A stretch of 64,000 nucleotides of DNA from Polychytrium aggregatum (lineage: Eukaryota > Chytridiomycota > Chytridiomycetes > Polychytriales), in the NCBI RefSeq assembly GCF_025602895.1, contig NW_026516223.1:434001-498000 (forward strand), read 5' to 3'. Both the position numbers and the translations under genes were made by a program. The notes under the pieces are model-generated. The model was not told where the DNA came from. It made no database searches and saw only the letters and a list, made by a program, of their open reading frames with translations. Positions 10,251 to 22,440 of this stretch are shown piece after piece (position 1 is the stretch's first letter; each line of letters starts with the position of its first letter).

Positions 10251-12623
10251 ATGCCTCCGAAGCGCAAGGGTGCCGGTGATGGCCAGCCTCGGCCACCCAG
10301 GCCCAAGAAAGCCAAGTCACAGTCGGAGCCTGTCTCTGGTTCGTATTCTGATCTCACGCATGCTTGTTCATCTGTTGCTCCGTCGCTCACCACCACTGCT
10401 TCTGCAGATCCAATGGATGTCGATCCCACCGAGCCTGGTCCATCTACTTCCTCGAGTACCGGCAAGCGATGTCGCCAGTGCGATGGCACCGATCACGAAC
10501 GCTGCAACACTAGCAAGTGTCCCAAATACCGGCCCCTCAAGAGTTCTGTCGTCCCACTCGTGGATGGAAGGTCATCCGCCCCTCAGTTCAGCTGCTTCAA
10601 GCAGACGATAGATGGCTGTTGTCTCAATCCCGCTCTCCGCGACAAGATCCAGGCCACCGTCGAGGCCATGACCCAGATCCAGTTCGAGGCATCCAGGCTG
10701 CTCAACCTGCACATCCTCCGGTGCATCGAGCAGGATCTTCCCGTCCCCGTCATCTCCAAGTCCACCCCTGCTTTCATCCGCCAGTGCTTTAAGATCGTCC
10801 AGGCCGGTGCCCTCTCCCCGACCGGGGACAATGAGAAATACAACGAGCATCTGGTCGCTTCCTTTGGCATCTACCAGACCACTCGGCACGCAGACCTGCC
10901 TCCGGCCCCTCGTCTGCCTGATGGTGCTCACAGTCAGCTTCTCACCCTGGCTGTCAATGCCTATGCTACCAACTGCACCACCCACCTCAACCTGGCCTAC
11001 TGGCGACTCCTTCGCCGCTTCTGTGCTGCTGTCTTCCCAGCCAACAAGCACAAGCACGAAGCCATCGAGGCCTGTCTCGAGCTCTTCGAGAAACCAGGGC
11101 AAACACCACCCAAGGCCGATCTCGAGTTCCTCTATCCAGACTTTGGCCACATCCTGGACGAGTTTCGGTACAGCAACGACCAGGACCGCTTCCGGGCCCT
11201 CCATCGCCTCTCACACCATGTGAGAATCCTCGCCCGAGACAAGATGGTCGACAATGTCCACAAGTGGATCGACTGTGACATGCCCGCCCTCCGAGTCACC
11301 GAGCTGCAGCGCCAGGCCAAGCTGGACGAGCTCACTACCCAAGGCATTCCCTCCGACGACAAGAGGTTCACCACGGCCAAGTCTGAGCTCGGCACCACCA
11401 AGGCCAAGATCAACAAGCTGGCATCCAGGCTCAAGTGGGCTCTCAAGTAGCTCGCCGTCGACACTCCTCCGGCCGTGTGCACGATAGTTCCTCTATGCAC
11501 AGCCAAGGCCAAGTATGTCAAGATTGACACGGTCACTCTTTGGCAACTCCTGGGTCCAAAGAAGCGCCTTGGACTCACCTGGGACAAGCTCAAGGAAGAA
11601 GGTGAGGACGGTGTCAACAACCAGGATCGTCTCTGGCGCAGTTGCTTCAAGCTGCGTAGTTCCCTCTTCCAAGAGCGAGACGTGAACAAGAAGCTGTTCA
11701 ACTACGAGATCAGCACCGATGGCATTGGATGCACCATCGGTCTCGTCAAGTTTGTGCGTCGAACCGATCGCTCCGAGACCATCGAGCCTCCTCCGACTGC
11801 CGAGCAGCGTATCCAGGCCCACATCGGCGACCCAGACCCCGATCGCACCACTTGGATTGGCATCGATCCTGGAGTCGGCTCCATCTTCACGGCGGTCATC
11901 CAAGCACCGGGTCACCAAGACGAGGTGGTCTCGTTCTCCAATGGTCACTATCAGCACATGTGTGGCCACAAGTCCAATACTGAGTGGCACAACACCATGA
12001 AGTATCGACTCGATATCGAGACCTGGATGTCGACCACTCCCTCGCCCAAGGTGTCGTCCTCGGAGGCTTTCAAGGTCCATCTCACCCATGTCCTGCGACC
12101 GGAGCTGCGAGTGCAGCTCGACTTCCACCTTGGCAAGAAGGCCCGTCACCATCGCTTCACGGGCCACAGGAGACGCCAAGTGGCCGTCGACAAGATGTGC
12201 AAGGCCGTCCTGAAGCACGCCCCGATACGGACCGATGTGGTGATCGCCTTTGGCAATGCATCATGGCGTCAAGGCAAGGGCTATGCATCCAGCCCTCAGA
12301 GGCAGCGGTTTGCTCGGTACTTTGAGCAATTCGAGCACCACCGCCGCCGTCCCAATCACCCTCATGGAAGCGTCAAGGTGGCCTCGACGAACGAGTTCAA
12401 CACCTCGCAAGTGTGCTCCAAGTGCCTGGAGCCAGTTCGGTTGGAAGGACTCGATGCGCCCAGTGTTGCGAATTCCCACTTTGTCAGGAGCTGCAAGAAT
12501 CCCAGCTGCCGGACAGTGTGGAATCGCGACGTCAATGCGGCGCGCAACATGATCACAGTGTGCAAGTCGATTGTGGAGACCGGAGAGCGACCGGCGGTCT
12601 TCACTCGGAGGCTGCCAAAGTGA
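10251..12623 (+). CDS. Fanzor-type TnpB-like RNA-guided endonuclease with one in-frame TAG
   Basis: Eukaryotic relative of TnpB, expected to cut DNA under guidance of an RNA made from the element's right end. Single-exon frame of 789 residues interrupted by TAG at 11448-11450 (399 residues before, 390 after); both halves are in one frame and no frame-preserving intron removes the stop. N-terminus: basic NLS-like PPKRKG and RPKKAKS, then a zinc-knuckle-like C-x2-C-x4-H-x2-C-x4-C near residues 77-95. Core: RuvC-I Asp539 in WIGIDPGVGS; RuvC-II strand VVIAFGNAS with no Glu; alternative Glu715 in STNEFNTSQVC; zinc ribbon CSKC...CKNPSC; RuvC-III Asp760 in WNRDVNAARNM. ATG at 10251 was chosen because it starts the NLS and has a TATA box upstream. 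Annotated whole; whether it is expressed by readthrough or is a fresh pseudogene is open. Confidence 0.85.
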
Positions 12624-12721
12624 TCTGATCTATTTCTTGTGGCTTTGCTAGATGCAAGCACAGCACATACTACATGTTCATGGAAACGGCTATATTGTCC
12701 CGTTTTTTTCTGAATAAAGTG
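12624..12721 (+). ncRNA. Candidate guide-RNA (omega-RNA-like) scaffold at the element's right end
   Basis: In TnpB and Fanzor systems the guide RNA scaffold overlaps the 3' end of the nuclease gene and the right end of the element, and the guide is copied from flanking DNA. The 98 bases between the Fanzor stop and the right end are the only sequence in the position expected. No fold was computed and little of it is shared with the miniature element beyond the terminal repeat. Confidence 0.25.
12696..12721 (-). repeat. Right terminal inverted repeat of Fanzor transposon A
   Basis: Reads TGTCCCGTTTTTTTCTG then nine more bases on the plus strand, directly followed by TA. Inverted copy of the 9091-9116 end, and same register as the right end of the miniature element. 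Confidence 0.8.
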
Positions 12722-12897
12722 TAGTTGAATGTGCATGTCCCATCGCGCCCCATCGAAAGTCCTGTGCATCGCCACCAGGCCTGTGACAGCCAGCCCCGCT
12801 CCACCGGCCGCCCTCCGGCGTTTGTCGGACCCGGCCAGCTCTAGCCTGATCTCGCCCATCCTCCAGCTCGCCTCCCCCTCCTCCTCGACCTCCAGCC

Positions 12898-15800
12898 ATG
12901 ACGGTCAACAGGACGCAGACGCTCAAAATCGTATGCCCTTCCCTCGCTCTCGGTCCATCGCACGGCGCACCCCGGGATACGCAGGCCGCCGCCACGGCTG
13001 CAGCCGAAGACTGTCGACCAGCCAAGTCGAACTAACCCGTTGAACGATCCCTCCCACCGCAGCTTCAAACCACCAAAAACATCGGCTTTGCGGCTGGAAT
13101 ATGTTTTCTGATCAACGGTATGACCGGCCCCGGTCTCCCGCAGATTCCGCTGACTTTCCAGGTCGCTGGCTGGATCCTCCCGATGATCTGCTTTGGCATC
13201 TTTTCGATTGTTTCGGGCCTCTCGGTGCTGTTCATCATGGAGGCAATGCAGAAAATCCCTGGCAACAAGCACTTCCAGGTGAGCAGCACATGTGTGCCGT
13301 GCACTTGTAATCACCTGGATGGGGCAAGAATTCGATATCCGCTGTACCGGGCACCCTTGCATCCATCGCTATGGCTGACAGACCTTGCATGCATCCAGGG
13401 ATGCGTCGAATATGCCACGCTGTTCAACTTTTATTTCGACCCAAAGATGCACATTTTCAGTCAGTTCCTTCTCTACGGAGCTCTGATTTCAAACGCCGTG
13501 CAGTCCATTGTGCTCGTTGCGCAGGTAGGCGTCAGAACCTCGGCGAGCATGTCGATCGCAGGCGTTCGGATACAAGTGGCTCCGCCTGTGATCACCATTG
13601 CCGCAGTGGGCCCACAAGCAGCTGAGAGCCACGAGATATGCATCCGCAGCAAGCTGTCGACAATACCTCCCTGCTCATGTCGGAATGGCCGCTCTCTTGT
13701 CCTTGCTTCACCATGTAGTCGTTCGACCAGATGTTTGTGGATATTTTCCACTCGACCTGGGGCTTGACGATCGGCTTCCAGTCGGACCTGAGAGTCCTCA
13801 ACGGCACCAATGTCATGACGTCCGCAACCACGCATATCGCCGACGTAGGCGCTGCCTCTCCCTTTGACGGTACCATGCTTCTCACCGCTGGCTTGTTGGT
13901 ACGTTGAAGCAGACCCACCGCCAGCTGTGTCCGTGCTTCTCTCTGGCTTCGGCCGAGACCCAGCGTCGCCAGTCGACACGCTGTCTCAAACTTGATGCCG
14001 GATGGGGCGTTTCGGCTCGACCCTTCGGCACGACGCTTCCGCGTGGTGTGATTCGGTATATCGAGTCGAGATCGCACGATTGGATGAATGGATGAATGGA
14101 GGAGGCGAACGATTAGGAGGGGGGCGTCGGCAAGGCTATGTCGCTGATTCTGTCAACTATACAAACATCGCAGATGACCTTCCTTGTGATGATCCCCTTC
14201 CTGTTCGTGGATCTCGATAACAACATCAAGGCCCAGATTGGTACCGTACCGGCGCCCCGCCCCATATACGTTGATGTTAGGCCTTGCATTGTTAACTCCT
14301 AGCACATTATCCGTCCTCCAGTGTTTTTTATCCTCACAGTCGCGATAGTCTTTCTGTGGGTTGGCCTGAGTATTTTGAACATCACTCGGATTCAAGGGGA
14401 CATTCCGAGCGTCCTCGCCCAAAACCTCCCTCCCTCAAAATCGGCAGACTCAGTCTTGAACCGCTTCAGTGCCATCAGCACCGTCATGGGCACCGTTCTG
14501 CTCAATCTCGCATTTACCCAGGTGGTACCTTCATGGGTCAACCTGAAGGTGAGCGCACAATCCGTCCCCGGGTGTCTCATGCACGACTTTGAGCACTTGC
14601 TGACGGAGCCGAGGCTAACACCCATCGCCACTGCATCGACCCGAGCAGAAAGCCAACGTATCTCCTCAAAATACTGTTATGATATCGGTGGCCGTTGCCG
14701 TGGTGCTCTATCTCCTCTCTGGCATCCTCCGTAAGTGCTAGCGTATCCCGCTCGTTCGCAGGAGGGGTGCTTGCAAAGCGTGCTTGCACGGAACTCGTCG
14801 TGGTACTACCTGTTGACGCAACATTTTGCCTCCTGCAGCTGCACTGGCTTATGCCCCAAACTCGAATGCTGCCACGATTCTTCCTAGTTTCACTGCTGGA
14901 CCCATTCCCATCCTCGGCAAGATTTCTTCGTATGCCTACACGCTGGTGATGCTTCTGCCCGGCATCCCCGTGCTCTTCATGGTTGCATACGAGAACCTGA
15001 CCCAAAACGAAGTCTGCTCCAACGGTAGGCACGCCCTTCGCTCGCTCTTTATAGCTCACTTATTGCAAATGCGAGGCGAGGTGGATATCTGCAGTGATCC
15101 AACCGACCCGGATCCAATTTCATTTGTACATCAACAGTCAATTTCGACCGACTGCTGGCATCCTGGTTGCTCCGAAGCTAACGCGCGATCCACTTTGGCA
15201 CTCGCATAGCTATTGCCGTCTTCCTTTGCTTTGTGCTGCCATGGCTCATGGTCATTCCCTTCCAAACGGGCGCGGTGCTCATGACACTGCAGCTGTGGAC
15301 ATCGGCCTTGTTTGTCAGCTCCGCCAACTTTATCCTGCCCTTCGTCGTGTACTTGCAATGCCTCAAGTTCCGAGAGCAATATGACTCCCAGAGGGATGCC
15401 ACGGATAAGCAGCGTAAGCCGGCCTGTCTGGGGGATATTATGCAGGATCGAGCCCTACCCAGACAAGTCCCTTCATCGTACACTGACAACTTGGATCTGC
15501 AATCGTGCTCGCGCAGGCCTGACTCCCACGCAGTACAAGCTTCTGCGCAAGATCCACCAGCATTCGTCCAAGATCCAGAAGTACCTCGACGATAGCGAAA
15601 AGGCGCTCCATATGATCCAGCCCGGTGACTTTGGTCCCGAACAAATACCTGAGGGTGACGACGAAATGCTCAAGTCCTTCGAAAGAGGGATCACATTCTC
15701 GGACCACAGCCCCAGAGTGTCGAATGCCGAGGCCACTGACCGGCTTATGCCACCCTTCACTGAGTCCGATTCTCAGTTCTCAACCATGCAGCATGAGCAT

Positions 15801-16607
15801 GAGCATCTCGCCATCCCGCCGATCTCAATCGCACCCGCCTCTCCGGTGGATTCGGTTGCGAAGACACCGTCTCCTCTGCACTCTCCTTCGGCTATGCGAG
15901 CGCCCTCTCCCCTCAGAACACCATCTCCCATGCGGACTCCCTCCCCCGCACGAACTCCCTCTCCCGGACGAGCCCCGTCGCCGCTGGGAACACCTCCCTC
16001 GATTCTACGCCCCCAACGAGGCCTTCCTGACGACTTGAAGAAGCCTGCGAGCATGGAATTCCTTTCCGTCGAATCATTCCTGGATGCCAACGAGGATCCC
16101 TCCACCGCCACTCTCCAAGCCCACGTCAGGCGCAAAACCCTGAATATTCCTCGGAACTTTACTCTTACCGGGCCCAAACGCCAGAGCAAAATGTCAAGCA
16201 CCGGCCCCAAGTCGCCCGAGCCTTCAAAAGACGACGGTCAGCCCTTGCTGAAAGCGGATGAAGAGCCGAGCGAAGCCCACGAGATGGTCCAGATCGACCC
16301 CCAGGAAACAGCCCCAGAACCGGACACGCTGCAGGATATCTCCGAGGGAGCTGGCAAGCGTATTGGTCGAAGTTTCCTGTCCCCGTTGAGAGGCAAAGAA
16401 CCCACTGCGCTCACAAACAGCTACATCCGACGTACGACACTGCCTCGTGATGTCGGATACCGATCGGCATTCTTCCGCACACTGCCGCACTGGTGGCCGC
16501 TGAGTCCGCACATCACAGCGATCCTTTTCCTTGTGTTTTGCATCATCATGTGGATCATCAACCTGATTGCCGTGATCATTCAGACGGTCTCGCCTCCATC
16601 AAACTGA
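12898..16607 (+). CDS. AAAP-family amino-acid transporter, copy 2
   Basis: Paralogue of the transporter at 5.0-8.7 kb. Exons 12898-12930, 13063-13278, 13399-13524, 13719-13898, 14174-14240, 14322-14548, 14649-14730, 14839-15024, 15210-15413, 15517-16607 give 803 residues. Start MTVNRTQTLKI is followed by an intron at the same place as copy 1, then FLINGMTGPGL in the first helix. Splice sites match copy 1 except for one additional intron (13279-13398), which splits the block that is a single exon in copy 1. The cytosolic tail contains SPxRTPSP-type proline-directed phosphosite repeats (about 15.89-16.02 kb) before a final helix near the C-terminus. The start codon lies 176 bp from the right end of the Fanzor transposon, so its promoter may include transposon sequence. 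Confidence 0.85.
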
Positions 16608-17181
16608 AGAAGCCACCTTATTCCAGCATTCACATGAACTGAGCTTCCTTGATTTCATTTTCGGGTGCGAATACATGCAATGAGCAGCCACCTCTGGAAG
16701 CAGGGCGAGGAAAACACCTCCGGTCGTTATCTGGTGCGGATTGGCTAATGGGATGGGCAGGCGAGTTCCATAACCACGCGAGATCTATGAATCAACGAGA
16801 TCCATGGACCAATGAGATACATAACCTCGGGAGATTCATGACCGTGTGAGATCCACGAATACCGACCCAGGTGACCCGTCGTTCCGAGCTTCTGTTGGAA
16901 ATGGTCCCTGGGACGGGACGATTGACCGGACGCTGGGCAGCGTTGGCAGCAAACAGCCCGGATAGTGGCAGTTCAGTGCGAAGCAGGGCACAGCGTGCCG
17001 GATGGACAGTCGAACACATCGTCGCAACAGTGCGATCGCCAATCGACAGCTTCCGACCAAGGCAAGCCACATGTTTCCATTCCGCAGCTGCAAAGTCGCG
17101 CCAAACCAAGTCGTGCCCGTCAGTCCGCTCCAGATCCGCTCCCAATCTTCCCCGCCATCTCGACCGCAGCCGCCGCCGTCC
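16608..17181. other. Spacer with degenerate GAGATyyAT repeats
   Basis: Between 16779 and 16860 a degenerate unit (GAGATCTATGAATCA, GAGATCCATGGACCA, GAGATACAT, GAGATTCATGACC, GAGATCCACGAAT) recurs about every 15-19 bp. No gene seen. The rest is presumably the Rad1 promoter. Confidence 0.5.
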
Positions 17182-18966
17182 ATGGATTCCCAGCCCACCA
17201 TCAGTTCGCAGCCTAACCTTCTCGACTTTGTCGCGGCCCTCGACAATGTCCGGGCAATCGTAACGGTGCTCAAAGCCATCTCTTACAAGGAGGCAAGTTC
17301 GGTTGTGACGGCCAGGTTGCGCACCAACACCAACCAGGGCTGCATGCTGTTGCTTCGTTGCAGCTCTCGTCGGCATCATCCGCCTCGCCCATCGCACTGA
17401 CCCTGGGCAACTCGTCTGCGGATAACAGCATGTGATCTGCTTCATCACCCGAATCGGCCTCACCTTCATAGTCCAAGACTCGCAGAGCGCCCAGTCGATC
17501 GCATATATGCGGCACGAGCTGTTTCGTGAATACGCTTTCCCCTCGCTCGATTACCAGGCGGGCGAGGAAGCGAGCCCCGAAATCTCGTTTTCCGTCAACC
17601 TCCAGAAGTTGATTGAGTGTCTGTCGATCTTTGGAGGCATGTCGAGTGTGCCTTACGGCTCGGCATCATCCTCGTATACGACCTCAAACCAGCACGATCT
17701 CAAGTCGGGTGTCCAGACGACGCTTCGCATGCACTACGCCAAGGCCGAAGGGACCCTAAAGCTGATGTGAGTATTGGCAAACAACGGCGATCGAGGCTCT
17801 TGGTGGACAGCCCCAGTGGCAGCCGTCGATCGGATGACGTCGCGGTGGGTTTGGCGGGCATGAGCATGGAGCTATGAGCCTGAGCGAGGCTATGATACTG
17901 CAGCCCGTGACTGACGGAATACTACTGTGTCCGATGGCTCTAGCCTCGAGGACCAGGGCGTCGTTACAGTCTGCAAGCTCCGCACATACGTTGCCGATCC
18001 GACAGTAGAGCTTCGAGCCAACTTCAATGCCTCTCCAACGACCAGCAAGCTCATCATCAACGTAAGCAACTCGAAACATCTGAACGCAGCAGCACACTAT
18101 CGATTCTATAGCTCAGCTCATGTCTGATGGCTCGCTGACCCTCCTGGGCGTCAAATGCGTCAACTTGCTCGACAAACCACTTTGCCTCCCTCTCCTCCAT
18201 CCCTCAGTCCGAGTGGCTCAAGGGCGCCTTCAGCGAGCTGGACGAAACAAGCACTTCGATCCGGCTCTTGATCTCTCCCCGACCACCGTACTTTCGGATA
18301 TCGGCCTCAGGGCTGTCTGGCCAAACCAACATTGACTATCCCAACGACACCGATGTGCTTGAGGGATTCACATCGCAGGCGACGCAGACATACAGGTCGG
18401 TTCGCGATGGATCTTGCTTCAACTGACTCTGTCCGGCTCTGTGCTCAGAGCATTTACGAGTGCTTGAGCTAACTGCCTGCTATTCTGACAGCTACAACCA
18501 AAAGTTGTTTGTGCCCTGTCTCAAGGCCTTGGCGCTGTCGACAAAGACATCAGTCAAGATCAACTTGGAGGGATTTTTGTTCCTGCAGGTGGGCAAGCGG
18601 ATGGGTGGATTGCATCCATGGACCAGTACCAAGTTCAAGACGTTACACTGCATGCCCAGATTGATACGGTGCTGGGAACCGTTGCTACTCCCTAGCGCTG
18701 TGATTTCCACCATTTTCTTACCGGATGGCCGCAATCTCCTGGCCGTTCCTCTAGTTTCTCATTCCAGTCGGAGAGAAGGCCAACTGCTTTGTCGACTTCC
18801 TGGTACGTCCTGACCCAGAGCGGATAGTGTCCGGTGCGGTGTCGCATAGTAGCATCCTAGTCCCCCGCCAAGAGGTCGCATCGCTCGTCGGCTCACATTG
18901 ATGCCGTTGGATTTGCAGTCGTGCCCAACAGTCGACGACTCGGACCAAGACACAGATGAGGATTAG
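17182..18966 (+). CDS. RAD1: Rad1-like subunit of the 9-1-1 checkpoint clamp
   Basis: PCNA-like clamp subunit (human RAD1, S. pombe rad1, budding yeast RAD17) that loads at DNA damage with Rad9 and Hus1. Exons 17182-17292, 17429-17766, 17944-18061, 18208-18395, 18492-18588, 18755-18802, 18919-18966. Conserved blocks: FVAALDNVRAIVTVLKAI, ICFITRIGLTFIVQDSQSAQ, SEWLKGAFSELDETS, NIDYPNDTDVLEGF, SYNQKLFVPCLKALALSTKT, EKANCFVDFL, with an acidic C-terminus (SDQDTDED). Intron 1 begins AG/GCAAGT, a GC-AG intron. Between 18062 and 18207 one or two residues may be supplied by a micro-exon that I could not place. Codon phase is otherwise continuous. Confidence 0.9.
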
Positions 18967-19465
18967 ATTGAGTGCATAGTTTCTGTCCAAGCGATATAGC
19001 GACTTTGGAAACGGGCGCTGCTGGACGGCCGTAGCGACATCAACGCCCCCGGATCGCATCGTATTGGATCGACGACCCACTGCGTTGCCAGACATATATC
19101 GGACACATCATCGGCACTATGCCGCACTATGCAGACCAAGCACGGACCAAGCACGCCACCAGTATGCGCCCTCATGCTCAGCGCCGTCAGCACCAAATGC
19201 AAAGCCAAATTGCGACTCGCTTCGTCGCGCCCGCTCCAGTCGGAAATACATAGAGCTGCAATTACGACCTTTGACTGCCGCTTTATTATGCCCACGATAG
19301 ACTCTGACCGCATTCGCGGTGACTTTGGCATCGGTCTCCTGTGCACTTTCATCCGTCATCATGGACCCTCTCGGGAGTGGGGAGCGAACGAACTGCTCGG
19401 ATACACAGCCTTTGGACTGTCTCCGCGGGTTGGATGGTCATTGTGAGGACACAGCGTGTCCCGGC
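18967..19465. other. Convergent spacer between Rad1 and the ArfGAP gene
   Basis: Presumed 3' ends of two convergent genes. Nothing else recognised. Confidence 0.4.
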
Positions 19466-22020
<2,555 letters not shown>

Positions 22021-22440
22021 GGTGCCAGGAGAGAATCACGAGACGGTTCTATCGGACCCGGCGGGCGAGATACCAGCGGGCAGCAGCAGCAGCAGCAGGG
22101 CAGGTGCAGACGCAGACGCAGAGAGAGCCCTGCGTTGACGCAGAGGGGCTCGAGAGCAAGAACCGGAAGTCGACGGATCGCTGCTGGCCAGTCCCATTGT
22201 CTGGCTGGCCAGGCTGTGGCTGGCCACGCCAGCGCGGGCCAATCGCGTGCCGTGGCTTGTGCAGCCTTCCTTTTCGGGTTCTCGAAATCGACGGACGCGT
22301 CTGGATCGTGACAGGCCATTCGCGTGGCACCCCCTGGTCGCTGCATCCCCCTCCATCCGGAACAACTCCATTGCCGAGCCAGCACGAACTGAGGACCTGT
22401 ATTCATCACGCACCGCAGCCCCTCTCGCCCGCTCGAGGCC
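22021..22440. other. Spacer upstream of the ArfGAP gene
   Basis: Presumed ArfGAP promoter plus the 3' end of the RRM gene. No gene seen. Confidence 0.4.

Larger units (their letters stand above)
9091..12721 (+). mobile_element. Tc1/mariner-type transposon carrying a transposase and a Fanzor nuclease
   Basis: A 3,631-bp element bounded by 26-bp inverted repeats that share the inner core AAAAAACGGGACA (about 18 of 26 positions match). TA lies directly outside each end (9089-9090, 12722-12723), the target duplication of the Tc1/mariner superfamily. Inside, on the same strand, are a DD34E transposase missing its C-terminus, three 22-bp tandem repeats, a TATA-box promoter and a Fanzor gene with one nonsense codon. 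The ends match those of the miniature element at 63.2-63.8 kb. Family knowledge: Fanzor genes ride as passengers in several eukaryotic DNA transposon superfamilies. The boundaries rest on the inverted repeats plus TA and were not tested against an empty site. Confidence 0.85.

Noticed and set aside
11447-11502. A 56-nt GT-AG intron removing the Fanzor TAG
   Set aside because: 56 is not a multiple of three and the downstream frame would be lost; other nearby donor-acceptor pairs also fail.
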